A DNA stretch of 52,500 nucleotides. Origin: Actinidia chinensis. Taxonomy: Eukaryota > Streptophyta > Magnoliopsida > Ericales > Actinidiaceae. The stretch's first letter is position 1; the number at the start of each line of letters is the position of its first letter. The stretch is taken from positions 5,001 to 57,500 of the forward strand of contig VIGQ01002013.1 of NCBI GenBank assembly GCA_009663005.1, given 5' to 3'. This document shows positions 12,305-24,061 of the stretch, piece after piece. A program made the position numbers and the translations under genes. Under the pieces are notes generated by a model, which made no database searches, was not told the origin of the DNA, and saw only the letters and a program-made list of their open reading frames with translations.

Positions 12305-14577
12305 TGTTGACTCAATACCTTTTTTGCTTTGATGATAACAAAATATTGTAAAATTAAATGTCTAATGATTTACTTAGTGTTCAGATCAATTATGTACTAT
12401 TCATCACTAGAATCTGACTTGAAAGTTTTATGAATAATTTAAAGAAAGTCCTTAGATCAATGGAAAGCAGCTATGTTGATTGAAGACTCTAAGAGGAATC
12501 ACATTGTTTGAATCGATCTCAAAGAAATTTAAAGTGTTCTTGAATATTAACTTGCCTTGAAAAAGTTCCTTTCAAGTCTTAAAACTTAAGTTGGATAATC
12601 TATAAAGATCTTGAAGACATTGAAAAAGAATTGATGAAATTTTGCACGATTGAATTTTTTGGAAGGAAGTGTCGACCACCTTGTTGAAGAAGTGTGACAC
12701 CTAAAGACAAGACTTGAATCTGGGAAGAAGTGTCGATACCATCATATCAGCACTCCAATATCAGTACCCAAACCCAGAAGTTTGGAAATCATGTGTCGAC
12801 ACCCCATCCTCAGCACCAATGGTCAGTAGCAAATCCGAAGTTTTGAACTCGAAGTGTCGACACCATCCTCAGCACCAATTGTAGTAGCCAAACTCAGAGG
12901 TTTGGAACATATGTTGTCGACACCATCCTCATTACACAAACGTCAGTAGCCAAAACACAAAAGCTGGAACATCGAAGTGTCGACATCCCCCCATATCAGC
13001 ACCAAATATCAGAAACTAAATAAATTTGTGAGAAATTGCTACAGCCGACTTCAAATGGCAAATATCTTGGAGCTATAGAGATCCAAATACGGAAAGGTTT
13101 TGTGAGTCTATCTTTAAGAATCTTGAAGTCAGCTTTCAATGAGACTAAATTCATGACTCAAACTCCAAGTATCGAAGAAGTTATGATCCAGAGCGATGGC
13201 TCTGGTTTTGGAAAATTCCTGCAGAAATTTAAAATGGCAATTATCTCGGTATATACAAGTCCAAATGAAAAATTCTTGTCCTAAATTAATATCCCCAGAA
13301 GTCTAGTTTCCAACGCAATACGGAGCGCACAAGTTCCAAATAAATAAAAAAAAAGAGAAAAAAAAAAAAAAAAAAAAAAGAAAAAAAAGTATGATAAAAA
13401 GAAGATGCCTCTATTTTCTAGAAATTCGCAACAACTTCAGATTCGATTATCTCGGTCTATACAGTCCAAATGAAAATTTCCTGAGCAAATTGGTACCCCG
13501 GAAGTCTAGTTTCCCAACGCAACAAACGGTACTAACAAATTCCAAGTATCGAAGAAGTTATGGCCGATTTACGACACTGCGCACTAAAAAAAAACCGAAT
13601 CTGTGGGAAGGTGTCGACACCTGAAATAGAAGTGTCGACACTTTTGGTCACAATAGCCAATAATTAAATCTGGGAATGCAAGTTGTCGACACCATTGTTT
13701 GGAAGTGTCGACCTGGCGCAACGGCTCTATTTTTTTTGAACGTGTAAAGGTTCCAAACAGTATTAAATGGCTCCAACCACCTACCCACCTCCACGGATTA
13801 TGGAGTTCAAGGCCTTTAAATACAAGTCCTCCAACAACATTTGAAGGTTTGAACAACAATGGCTATAAATGGATTATCATCAAAGAGCTTCAATTGCCAA
13901 TTCTCTCTCTCAAAATTCTCTTGTTCACGCAAGGTTGAGCTATTCCAGCTCCTATCTACTCTCAAAAGAGTTTGTTTTTACTTGTATCATCTTTATACAT
14001 CTATATCCTTGTAAGTTGAGTGTAGGCTTGGCCAACAACACTTGGTGAGAGTTTTTTTGAGTGTTTCTCTTGAAAAAGCCAACACTTAGAGTTTTGAGTG
14101 TTTTCCTCTGTAAGTAAAACACTAGGAAGTTTGAGTGTGCTTAGACAAAAACCTTGGTGAGAGTTTTGAGTATTCTCTTGTAAACACCAAACAACTTAAG
14201 ATTTTGATTGTTTCATCTTTAAGTAAAACACTAGGAAGTTTGAGTTGGAGCTTGACAAAACCACTTGGTGTAAAAAGTGAGTTGAGCACTTAGAAATACC
14301 CCCCACATTGTAGTTGGTCGGAGTACAAGTAGTGGAAGAAGATCTTTGCGGAGGTCCTTGGGAGGACGTAGCTCACACGGTGTGATCGAATCTCGGTAAA
14401 TCTTTGTGTTCCTTGTCTTGCTTTGCTTGTTATTTGATTCTTGCTTATATTGCTTTGCATATAAATTGATTTATTGATTGATTGATTATAGTAAGTTTTA
14501 ATTAATCAGAATTGTTATTAATTTTAAGAAAAACCCAATTCAAACCCCCCTCATTGGTTTGTCTTTTGGGCCACCCA
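12305..14577 (+). mobile_element. Right LTR of Sirevirus-like Copia element
   Basis: 2.27 kb from TGTTGACTCAATACC to 'ggcca.cca', directly after a polypurine tract. It contains a cluster of GTGTCGACAC palindromes, three imperfect ~145 bp repeats (about 13048-13190, 13203-13345, 13420-13565) sharing 'tatctcgg' and 'gaagtctagtttcc', a ~45 bp A-rich tract (13340-13389), a TTTAAATA box at 13815-13822, and the repeated 'cacttggtgagagtttt' module in 14009-14260. The palindrome-rich upstream half is typical of Sirevirus LTRs. The sequence after 14577 rejoins unit II at the point equivalent to about 35905 in unit IV. Confidence 0.8.
12669..13713. repeat. Ten-copy GTGTCGACAC palindrome cluster in the LTR
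   Basis: Copies, exact or one base off, start at about 12669, 12730, 12793, 12854, 12913, 12977, 13611, 13632, 13683 and 13705. The first six are spaced 55-65 bp apart and several are followed by 'catcctcagcacca'. They form a regular array upstream of the TATA-like box at 13815, consistent with a cis-regulatory palindrome set. Confidence 0.75.
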
Positions 14578-15000
14578 ATTATCCTATATATATTTTTGCA
14601 GTATTATGTTTTGTTTTACCATTTTTCATATTTGCAATATGCTGAATTGAAAACTGAGCATTGAATTATATAAAATTACAGTGGTCCTAATGGAAATTGT
14701 ACCGAATTTTTTTCTCTAGTTATGGTGTGAAATTTTTGGCACGTGGATTCTTTAAGTGCAATGATAATAAATATTGAAATTTTGATTTTAGCTCGAATTC
14801 TGAATCAAACAATTCATAGATTAATATTGGCATATGAATTTTTTCTAACTATTACAAAAATTTATTACTCAAAGTTAAAAAAAAGAATTATTTTAGGAAT
14901 GTACTTGAGTTGTACCCTACTCTATTTTTTAAATTTCTATATCAACGTACTTGTGTCGTGCTTATACATAATTCAACGCGCTTCGTAAGTCAATGTGGTT
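14578..15000. other. Start of unit II after the LTR
   Basis: Matches 35905-36330 of unit IV and, less well, 630-1050. Contains 'ttttgcagtatt', 'gacagtggtc'-like and 'ggcacgtgga' phrases. No gene supported; the 81-codon frame at 14743-14988 is not kept in the other copies. Confidence 0.55.
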
Positions 15001-15265
15001 GATCTTGCAACTGTGAATTTTGTGCATTAGATCCCCAGTCCAATCACTGTGCCCTGATTAGCTAGACTTCACACTTTAGGATGTAAACGCAGATGTCGAC
15101 GCAGCAGTCAGAAATCGAACGCGATACTTCTCGTATTAGCTCGGACCTGACGTCCACCACTTTGCAACTACGCCATATTGCCCTGGGGTCTTGGTGAAGT
15201 TCAACAAGGACTTTACCTCTCCGCTCCTGACAAGGTGGCTCCCTTACCACTTGGGCCTCTTTATA
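15001..15265 (-). mobile_element. tRNA-derived SINE-like element, unit II
   Basis: Read on the minus strand it shows a Pol III A box, TGGCGTAGTTGC (15164-15175), and about 42 bp downstream a B-box-like GCGTTCGATTTC (15111-15122). A second tRNA-like module lies just upstream, with 'ccaagtggtaagggagcc' (about 15235-15252) and a weaker B-like 'cttgttgaactt' near 15200, so the element looks dimeric. Its equivalent in unit IV is at 36345-36590; units I and V lack it. No clear tail or target duplication was found. Confidence 0.55.
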
Positions 15266-15524
15266 TGACTTGGTTTGTTTTTTAGATTAACAAAACAGAT
15301 CATGTTGATTTTTGCATCAGAAACATCATATATTCGAATCAAATTTAATTTGAATAATGTTAAATTTAAATTGATTTTGATTGAAATATAAAATAACATA
15401 TCGTTTTACAGTAGACATTGCCTTTTGAAGACAATAGCAGATGAATCTTTATTTACAAGAAAATATTCATATGTATTGCAATACGAATCTGGGTTTTCCT
15501 GCAGTAGTAACCCTCCAAGGTTGA
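15266..15524. other. AT-rich spacer, unit II
   Basis: Shared with 36591-36861 of unit IV ('gattttgattgaaatataaa', 'agacaatagca'). No gene seen. Confidence 0.5.
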
Positions 15525-15589
15525 GGAGCCCAAAACGATATCGTTTTGAAAAAAAAAAATTTGCGCTAAACAATGTCGTTTTGGGCTCC
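15525..15589. repeat. Small perfect-arm hairpin
   Basis: GGAGCCCAAAACGAT at the left and its near-complement 'tcgttttgggctcc' at the right enclose a short A-rich loop. The left arm itself contains the palindrome AAAACGATATCGTTTT. The same hairpin sits at 36862-36934 in unit IV. It resembles tiny foldback MITEs common in plants. Confidence 0.6.
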
Positions 15590-16564
15590 ACGAACTCAAA
15601 CGAGTGCCGTTTTGAGCTCTCTGAACCCTGCAATAACTTGCTCTCCGCAATCATCCTGATCCTTCAAATACCCATTTTCCTCTCTTTCAACCACCACTTT
15701 TTTGAAGGCTTTGGATGGACAATGTGTGAGATTGAACTATGGTTTCTACAATTATGGCACGCATTATTTTAATAATTAATTCTTTTTAAAACACTCGGGC
15801 ATGTTGGACCAAATTATGTTATGGGCAATACCCTATTTCTAGCATTTATGAGGGTTGTAAATTGGACATCACTTATTAATTTATTCGCTAAAGATTAATA
15901 TAAACTTTCATAAACAGTTCACTAATTCTGATTAGTTGCACACTTAAGGATATTTAATATATTTTGTATCTATTTTAATTTTTTTTGACAGCTAATTAAT
16001 AAAATATATGGTGAGGATATTCTTAGATCTAAACAAAAAATGCCCTGCTTAGTAGGGACTTCACTCTTCAAAAAAAATTAATAAATTATCCAAAAATTAA
16101 AATGGTCCGATAAAGACATGAAGTATAAGCCGAAAAAAGAAGCAGTTAATGACTTACTGATTGTACGCATGAAGTCACTAATTTGGCAGATAAGACATGA
16201 AATATAGTAACATGATACGGCCGCACATGTGTTCCTATGCAATTTTGCGATTAATGAATGATTAAAAAGATTATCCTTCTATAAGTCTCGTTAAATAAAT
16301 AATTCATGACAAAAATAAAATTAACTCGATTGGTATATACTATATTTAAATATTCAAATGGTGGTTGTTCGTTCACTTTGGCATATTGCGGATTTATGAA
16401 ATAATCAAATTTATTCATTATGTAGGTCTCATTAACTTGATCATTCATACAAAAATTAAATTAATCAAACATTAATACCTATTTTCAAATTTTAAAATAA
16501 GAAAACAAATATAATTTTTGAGAATTACCTTTAAGATAAATGTAATCTGATTATTCATCACTCT
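15590..16564. other. AT-rich spacer, unit II
   Basis: Matches unit IV at 36935-37990. It includes 'gacagctaattaataaaata' followed by 'ggtgaggatattcttagatct' (about 15990-16030), which also recurs at the right edge of the window (52420-52460). No gene supported. Confidence 0.55.
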
Positions 16565-16690
16565 TTTTTGAAGAGTACTCTGCCCACATTGAGTGGTAAG
16601 TAATCGCATCACCTACCCTTCACCCTACATATCAAAATATATCAAAAAAATTAATATATTTTCTTTTTATTCGTGTGAAATATGAATTTG
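16565..16690. repeat. First copy of the unit's direct repeat, unit II
   Basis: Reads 'cccacattgagtgg', 'gcatcacctaccc' and 'tattcgtgtgaaatatgaat', equivalent to 3180-3290. Its partner is at about 19080-19170, separated here by an inserted transposon and spacer. Confidence 0.5.
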
Positions 16691-17163
16691 GAAATATTAA
16701 AAAGTTAGAAAATATATGTGATCTTTTCTTTTTCATGGACCCTCTAATTGTTTTAGCATAACTTCACGATCCAAACACAAACATGGAGAATAAAGCGGAA
16801 GAAACTAAATTCTTTTCATTTTGTTTAATTTGTTAGAAAAAATAGAAGATATAATATATTTGGGGAAAAAAATCATTTCTCAATTTGGTTATGCATAAAA
16901 TAAAGTCTACGCACACATAATTTTATTTCGAGGTATGAACATATACGTAGGTTCAAGTTTTGGAGCCATCAATAAGACCAGTATAAGACATGATGTCTAA
17001 ATTCGAGTCTTACATGTGGTATTGTAGTTCATCTCTCCTCGTCGCTCTAACACACAAAATAAACCCACAATTTCATTCCTTACAGATTTGAAGACATCTC
17101 GGCCCATTCAGGATTAAATCTATATTGGGCCAAAATGTGGCCTTAGCAAACTAAGTACCCTTG
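16691..17163. other. Spacer ending in a conserved GC-richer stretch
   Basis: Contains 'gaagacatctcggcccatt' and 'ctatattgggccaaa' (17090-17135), repeated at 27420-27465 and 38580-38630. No gene seen. Confidence 0.5.
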
Positions 17164-18565
17164 GGAGCGCGTTTGTTTCAACCGGATTAGCCCGGACTTG
17201 GACTGGACTCGTTGTCCATCCGGCGGTTGTTTACCAAAATGGCTCGACTATTAGTCGTATCGGACTAATAGTCCGGAGTAATGGGGGACTATGCTGTCCC
17301 GAGGTTGAGGGTGGGACAGTTGTCCCGGACTAAGCTAGGTCGGACCTAGAATGTAAAATTACTATTTTAACCTCACAAATTTAAATAATTTCCTCCCTCC
17401 CCCTCTCTCTCTCCTATCTCTTTCATTTTTTCACTTTTTTTTCTTTCTTTTTTTTATAAGTTTTTTTAAATATTTTTTATTTTTTTTATCAATTAATTTT
17501 AATTCATTTTGTTTGATAATCAGCTTTTTTTTATTACAATTAACCGTTTTTCTAAAAATATATATTTTATTGAGAATAATTTTAAAATATAATATTTTTT
17601 TTTTTAGATGAAATAAAGTTATTTTTTAAAAATAATATTTTTTTTTGATAACTAAGCTTTTTATTTTTAAAAATTAACCGTTTTTCTAAAAAAATATATA
17701 TTTATTGAAATAATTTTTAAAAAATATATATTTTTTTATAAGAAATACGTTATTTTTTAAAAATAATATTTTTTTTTGGATAAACAAGCTTTTTATTTTG
17801 AAAATTAACCGTTTTTTTAAAAAAATATATGTTTATTGAGAATAATTTTTAAATATAAATTTTTTTTTATAATAAATAAATTATTTTTTATTTTTTAAAA
17901 TATATTTTTTTTGGTAACAGCTTTTTTATTTTGAATTAACCGTTTTTTAAAAAAATATATGTTTATTGAGATAATTTTTAAAAAATATAATATTTTGTTT
18001 TTATAAGAAATAAAGGTTTATTTTTTTTAGAAATAATTTTTTTTCAAAAATTTAATAATTTTTTTAAATTATTTTTAAAAATTAATAAAAAAATTAAATT
18101 TTCAGTCTCTCTCATTTTTAATCAAAATAGTTAAAAATATCACTATATTAAAAATTATTATTTAATATTTAAAGTTAAAAAATATAAATAAATCTTAAAA
18201 ATTAACTATTATATTTTCTGAAAATTATTTTCAATAAAATATAATTTTAAAAATTATTTTTTGTAATATTTTTTATTAAATATTTTTAAAAAAGATATTT
18301 TTTCGAAAATTAATGTGTGAAGGCAAATTATGAATTAATGTGAGGGGTCTTTGGTCCTTTTTCCTTCATTGTCCATTCATTGCTTTGCACGCACATGGGA
18401 TAAGCTGAACTACCACTTATTCCATCAGAGAATTTGTCCGTGGGAGAGCAAACAAACGGCTACACGATAGATTTAGTCCGATCATTATATTCCGGAGGAC
18501 TCCTTGTCCAGTCCGGAATTCCTTGTCCAGTCCGAGGCTCCTTATCCGTCCCAACAAAACAGGCC
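17164..18565. mobile_element. Non-autonomous DNA transposon inserted in unit II
   Basis: About 1.4 kb absent from the equivalent points in units III (about 27490) and IV (about 38660), where the flanks 'ccttgg' and 'ctctggttg' are contiguous. The ends are inverted: left GCGCGTTTGTTTCAACCGG, right (complement) GGCCTGTTTTGTTGGGACGG. Subterminal GGACTGGAC / CCGGACTGGACAAGG motifs repeat in opposite orientation at both ends. The interior is AT-rich with a tandem array and no coding frame. A short TGGA-like duplication may flank it, but base noise hides its length, so the superfamily is open (hAT or Harbinger style). Confidence 0.65.
17516..18045. repeat. Four-copy ~131 bp tandem array inside the DNA transposon
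   Basis: Units begin near 17516, 17647, 17779 and 17911, each with 'agctttttta', then 'aattaaccgttttt', 'aaaatatat', 'tttattgag' and 'ataattttta'. Extremely AT-rich. Confidence 0.7.
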
Positions 18566-19079
18566 GTGGACTCTGGTTGTTGTGGGGCTTAGTCAGGTTT
18601 TGGTATGTTTGCTCTGAAAATAAAATTTGGTTGATATTTTCCACTCATAGAGCAAAGGAACAAAAGGTTTGAACGAACAACATTATATGCACAAATAAAT
18701 CTTCATTTTAATTTTGGAACTAAAATTTCCAACAACTTTACCATCTAATTAGACTCTTTTCAGTCTTTGTAGGCTGTCTTCTTCCTACATGACAGGCATG
18801 GGTTCAGTAAAATTGTTATCACATTACTAAACGGAATATAATTGCATGTAACCGTTATAATTGTGGTCAAATCCATTGCTTTCTACTATTATCACCGGTG
18901 CAGGCGATAGAATCTACATCTAAGTTTAACTTGATGAGCGATTGTCGTCCCCGTACTTCCATATTCGTGGGTCCCACTCCATGTACGTAATTGTGTACAA
19001 TTGTGTAACCGTTTTGTACACCAGCATGTGTAAGATTTCCTAACTAAACGACCTCCGGAAGAGTTGATCCCTCTCTCCA
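18566..19079. other. Spacer between transposon and direct repeat, unit II
   Basis: Matches unit IV at 38665-39180, including 'gggtcccactccatgta' (about 18970) and 'tcctaactaaacgacctccg'. No gene confirmed; the 62-codon minus frame at 18892-19080 is interrupted in unit IV. Confidence 0.5.
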
Positions 19080-19984
19080 CATAATTGACTCATCACCTAC
19101 CATCACCAACATTGTCTCAATTTATTAACAACTGAAGATCTGCTTCTTTTTGTTTGTGTGGTATGTTTTGCTATGAGAAAAATCAAAACTTGGTTTAATT
19201 TACCACTCATAGAGCAAAAAACAAAAGTTTGAAACAACCACATTTTAGGCAACTAAAGAATTTCCAATCATTAATATCAATAGGAAAAAACAAAAATTCT
19301 CAATTCTTTAATCTGGCAATGCTGACAACTTAGGTGTAAAATAACTAAACTGTGAAGCTTGACTCGGTTTCTGCTCACGAATATCTCACTTCATCATTGT
19401 AAATAATCATCCTCGGATACATTTTGAAGGCCTAAGTGCTGACCTCAACTCAAACTCCGTTGACCTGCTTATGTTGTACAAAAGAAAAAAACTACTTACT
19501 TCGCTCGTGATTGGCCTGAATTAAATTTCGTTTAATGTTCTTTTTTGGTGTTTCGTTTTCTAACGGTGACAATCGTCTTAATTAATAGATTCTAGTGTAG
19601 GGATAACGTTATACACGACGGAGATCAGGAGTTTGACTAATTTCGCTGCAATTTTTTTTTTTTATAGTGAATTTTATGAAATATTCTTTTTATTTTTTTA
19701 TCTAAACAAAAATTAAAAAAATAATTAAAGATAACTATATACAGAAGACAATCATGAAAAATTCAAAAATTAATTTAAGAAGCTAACACAACTGAAATAT
19801 AGGCACACATAAACGTATATTTTTACACGCACGTCATTCGTACAAACTGTTTTTGAGGTTTTGAAGAAAGGATGAGGTAAAGTTACATCTATATCATCAA
19901 TGAAACAAGCAGTATACTGTAGGAAGTTTGGTACCTGGAAACAAATATTCATCAACACCATAATCACTTCAAGAATTGCGGACG
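19080..19984 (-). other. Second direct repeat and 3' flank of DUF247 copy II
   Basis: The direct repeat lies at 19080-19170. The rest is conserved 3' flank shared with III and IV, including 'ctcggatacattttgaag' and, at 19850-19870, a 'tttttgaggttttgaagaa' stretch that aligns with 28925, 40055 and, complemented, 50600. No separate gene. Confidence 0.55.
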
Positions 19985-21427
19985 AAATTTTAACTTACTA
20001 TGCCAAAACATAAGGCGACCAGAAAGCTATGAACGCCTGGGAGTAACAAAGTAATTTTTGCGTCTCACAGTGCCACAGTTGCGGCCAACACGCTTACTGT
20101 ACTTGGTAGCTTTGCTCGCAACGTTTCCAGCGAAAAAAAATTTCTCTAGAACAACTTCTTTGCAGGCTTGTTGAAGAGGTCTGATGCGTCCCTGGTCAGC
20201 TCCCAAATAGTTTATGAATTATAATAATCCAGCCCTTTGAGCACTTCAACATCTTTTGCGGAATGCACAAGCATGTCCATAAGAAAAGCATAGGATGTGA
20301 AATAACACGAAATCCAGGGCACACTGCTCAAAGCCAATGAGGTTCTCGGAGAGCGCAGTGGAGTCCGTATAGGCTAACTTTTGAAATTTCAAAACGAAGC
20401 TCTATGGAAATACCTCCTGTGACAACTTGGACCATCGTAAACTTGACCTTGACCATCTTGTCCCGGTGGCCAGCAACAAACTTGATTCCTGCATAAGTCA
20501 AGGTCTGATGCAGAAGGCATTAATCTCGCTATAGTCTTTTTTTCGCTTTTGGAGATTAGGAGTAAGGCAATGGTCGTGGGACGATATGAAGGATATGATT
20601 ACACTTCCCTTGCTCTTCTTTTGTTTTGCAACCTCTTCGTTTTTTTGGAATTCATTCTATTGGCCACAAGCGAGGACACACTCACTAGGCAAGCAACAAT
20701 TTGTCCGCATACTGTTGGTGGATTTGCGTTCTAGGCTCCTTGTCATATGGCTAAAATATGTAACGACATATCAAAGAGAAAAATAATTATGGGACGATCC
20801 AGTAATTTTTCCACGGTGATGTTATAAAACAACTTCTTCCAGCACACAGAAGGGAAGTTGGTTCTCGAGTAGTAGCAAGTCATGCTGGACATGATGCTCA
20901 TCAGACTGCTGGCAACACTGGATCACGAATTCTTGTTTGGCAATTTCTGTGCTCTCGTTAGTTTTTTCTTGTCACGGGTAAGAAGTTTATACCTGTAGAG
21001 AAGTTCAGTATGAAACACCATCGACACCACATCTCTTCGTTGCGGTTGTCTACTTCCTCGGTGTACATTTCTTCTGTTGCATCTTTCTACCGAGAGTTTC
21101 AATCGCTTCTACGCATTCCCTCAAGGACAGCAATTGCAAACCTCTGATCCATCGGTCCTTCGGCAGAGGAGGGAATTCACGTAGCTCATTTTGATGTCGT
21201 GCATTAGTGATTCAGGTGTTTTTGTCGTTGTTGTGAAGTGCCCGAATGGAGACGAGCCGAGGGGTATAGGCACTTTCCTTCACTTACGGGCTCCTCGGCA
21301 CCCTGTAAATACAACCGAAGGAAGGATTCTTGATCTTTTGTGCACCTTCACTTGATTTTTTTTTTCTGTCGATGTTGTTGTAAGGCCCTCTGAAGAAGCC
21401 GCTTACAATAATCATTCTCTTGCTCAT
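19985..21427 (-). pseudogene. DUF247/UPF0481 protein, copy II, near full length with frameshifts
   Basis: Minus-strand homologue of plant DUF247 proteins, 1443 bp (family members usually 450-550 codons). Start chosen at ATGAGCAAGAGAATG (complement of 21413-21427), which aligns with equivalent ATGs in III and IV and lies about 60 bp downstream of a TATA box. In order on the minus strand: 'RVPEEP' and the 'PRL.SIGP.H' region (about 21225-21310), 'DIKMSYVN' (about 21175-21205), the 'VDG.CFI' region (about 21010-21035), a weakly readable central part, 'DASDLFNKP' (about 20165-20195), and a C-terminal hydrophobic segment beginning W-A/T-F-I-A-F (about 20000-20040). Several frame breaks interrupt it as read, so it is inactive or the sequence is uncorrected. 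The molecular role of the family is unknown. Confidence 0.8.
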
Positions 21428-21530
21428 TTTTCCAGGTGTGCTTGGGTTGAAAAATGGTTAGGATTTCTTGGTTGGGCAACCTAATCATCTATATATAGAA
21501 GGCTCAATCCAATTATTCATTCATACACCT
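21428..21530 (-). promoter_or_regulatory. TATA promoter region of DUF247 copy II
   Basis: CTATATATAG at 21489-21498, about 60 bp upstream of the chosen ATG, within a block conserved ahead of copies III (30551-30560) and IV (about 41734-41745). The nearby 'ggttgcccaa' and 'gattgagcc'-like elements (minus-strand reading) are also shared. Confidence 0.55.
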
Positions 21531-22352
21531 CGTTTAACCATAGGGGATAATTATGGATAAATCTTGGCTGCGTGAAATTTATCTAAATAACTTCCGTTCT
21601 AAATAATCTCTTATATTATAGTTTTTTTTTGTGATATGTTTTTGTACTTTAAAATATCCAGTGTTTTTTAGGCATTGTTGTTGGCATTTACATGTTTATT
21701 TAGAATACAGAGTGAGAATTTTATCATTTTAAATATGAGAAAACGTTTCTATGTCGCGTGATAACTTTAATAGCATGTTTTATAATTTTTAGTTTTTTTT
21801 AAGATATATATCGTGTACACCTGCTTAGAAATTATACATTTGTTGTTAAAATATGGAAATGGCATTTGAGAATACATTTGTTCCAATAATGTGAGAAATT
21901 ATATATTAGAATCTAAAATGTTACAACCTTGTAATACAGAATGAAAATTTCATTCAACAAAGAGTACAATCAAAAAAATGTTAATTCAAGGTATGTTTGA
22001 TATATGTGTCGCAGTCTGACAAAATTAATAAATGAGTTTTCGAATAAGGGTTTTAATTATGTTGATTTCATAGGTGAGAAATTTAGAATTTTTGCTTGTT
22101 ATTCAAAAAATATTAGTATTGTGTGTTCCGAATTTGAAGTGGAGGGAAAAAAAGCACATTAAATGCTTAAAAAATTATCCAAAATAGCGTAAAAAACTGC
22201 ATAATAATTTTATCTTTTACGAAACTATATTATTGTTTATGATAAATTACCTTTATCTCCCTAAAGTTTTTGATAATTCTAGAGACATTCCCTACATTTT
22301 TTGAAATACCACTGCACTCTCCATGTTACTTTTTAAGTTTTAATTTTCTCCT
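21531..22352. other. AT-rich upstream spacer, unit II
   Basis: Partly shared with 30600-31240 and 41760-42400 ('gtttttaggcattgttg', 'ctagagac.ttccctac'). No gene seen. Confidence 0.5.
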
Positions 22353-22603
22353 TTAAGGCTCGTTGGCTGGAGGATATAGGAGGGGGATAATTTTTAGAGG
22401 GAGGATAAATTTTAACTTTGTTTGGATATTTTAGAATAGGTGGATAAGGGTGTAGATAAGGAGTAAAATATATCGAGCGAAACAAAATATAAAATATCTT
22501 GATATTAAAAAATAGGTATTTTATTTTTTTCTCTATATATAAAAAAAAAATTATTACAATTTGTTTTTCTTTTATATATTTTTTTTCTTATCCCCCGGCA
22601 ACC

Positions 22604-22638
<35 letters not shown>

Positions 22639-22766
22639 TTATCTGACTTTACACCGTGGGGGAAAAGTTATCCGGGAAAAAAGTATCCGCCGGCCTAAAA
22701 GACGAAAAAAAAAATTATCCGGGGAAAAAGTTATCCACTCTTAATCAACCAGCCCATTCGCCCTTA
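22353..22766. mobile_element. MITE (Harbinger-like) inserted in unit II
   Basis: About 408 bp with imperfect inverted ends: left AGGCTCGTTGGCTGG, right (complement) GGGCGAATGGGCTGG, and 'ggataa'/'ttatcc' repeats just inside both ends. TTA borders it at 22353-22355 and 22764-22766. Unit IV has the uninterrupted flank at about 42380-42400, which continues into 'gctgaagtcagcaattc' in both. Confidence 0.6.
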
Positions 22767-23289
22767 GTTAGATGACCGTACTTGACTACGTTGGTGCTGA
22801 AGTCAGCAATTCAATTGTCTTATTCCTGTTTTTTGCAAGCAGACGTTAGTACCCTTTATATCGACAACAAAAAGACAAAAAAATGGCCAAGAGTTGTTTT
22901 ATTACCGTATGACGCAGGCGGAATATCAAAGAGACAGAAAAACACGTATATCTCTAGAACAATAAACCTCGAATCCACTAGGGTCCCTTGAATCCACAAG
23001 AAAATAAGAAGAGAAAAATACTCTAAATTTTATTAATGTCAAAAAAAACTGATTTGGCACGAAGGCTACAATATGCTTAAAATAATAAATAGAAAACCCT
23101 AATTTGTGTTAATCACGGAATTAGGCAAGAAAATCAAACAAATAAAGAAAATTACTCGAAAAGGAAAATTTGAGTTAATACCTTAAACAGCTTACTAATA
23201 TACTTAGAGAAACATTTCCCAACAAACGGAAGAAATTTGGACTTTTAAATTAAAAGTTATAGCTAAAACACAATAATTACTAAAAAAGG
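22767..23289. other. Spacer upstream of the minisatellite
   Basis: The first part ('gctgaagtcagcaattc', 'gcagacgttagtaccc') matches 42405-42510. After about 22900 it has no counterpart that I see. The 69-codon frame at 22782-22991 is unsupported. Confidence 0.45.
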
Positions 23290-24061
23290 CAAAAAATTTG
23301 CCCTTTTGGTGGGGCAAACGATTGGAATTTCCCCGAAAAACCGGCTGGGGTTTCATGGCGGAAAGGCAATGAGTTTGATCCTCTCGACGATTCCATTCAG
23401 ACTACGGAAGATACGCATTCCGTCGTCGGTGCCCGTGATTCCTACTATCACTTTTCCTTCTTTCGGATTTCCTACGATCTTGTTGCTCAAGGAAAGGCTT
23501 GGGCTGTCTGTTCTAAATAACCATACCACCCAACCTTGGCCCTTTGTCCCTCGTCTTCCCACTTCCCACAAGGTCGAACATCTCCACGACAATCACCCAA
23601 TGGGAGCTATCCATTTCTTTTCTTTTTCTTTTTCTTTATTTTATTCCTTCTTTCTTTCTTTTTCCCTTTTCTTTTTTCTCTGGTTCGTCGCCACAGATAA
23701 GATAATTGGACAAAATTTGGGCCCGATTGGACCGAGTTCCAAGGGAAACTATTGGTTTTTTTTCCTTTTCTTTTTTTTTCGTCCTTTTTTCTTAGACACT
23801 TTTGTTCTCCCCGGTAGGCGCTGCACAAATAGATTACTCGGACAGATATGGGGCCTCCTAATGGACCGAGCTTCCAAGGAAAAGTCATCCAATTTCCCTT
23901 TCTTTTTCTTTTTCTTTTTCCTTCTCTCTCCGGTTACGTCACGGGATAGGTTACTTGACAGATTGGGGCCCTGGCCTACTGGACCAGAAGTTTTAAGGGG
24001 GAAGTTATCCATTTCCCCCCTTTTCTCTTCCCTTCTCTCTTTATCCCCTTTTTCTTTTGGC
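23290..24061. repeat. Pyrimidine-rich minisatellite (block C), unit II
   Basis: Three imperfect repeats of about 125-150 bp end near 23760, 23890 and 24030. Each carries a 'tctctggt.cgtcgcac'-like phrase, 'gattacttgacagat', 'ggcctactggaccga' and 'gcttccaaggaaagt.atcca', separated by tracts of 'ttctttttc'. The 255-codon frame across it is a translation of low-complexity repeats, not a gene. Related blocks lie at 31255-31584 and 42530-43140. Confidence 0.7.

Noticed and set aside
13036..13938. Several 77-91 codon frames in the right LTR
   Set aside because: They lie on both strands within LTR repeats and palindromes, and LTRs of this type do not encode proteins.
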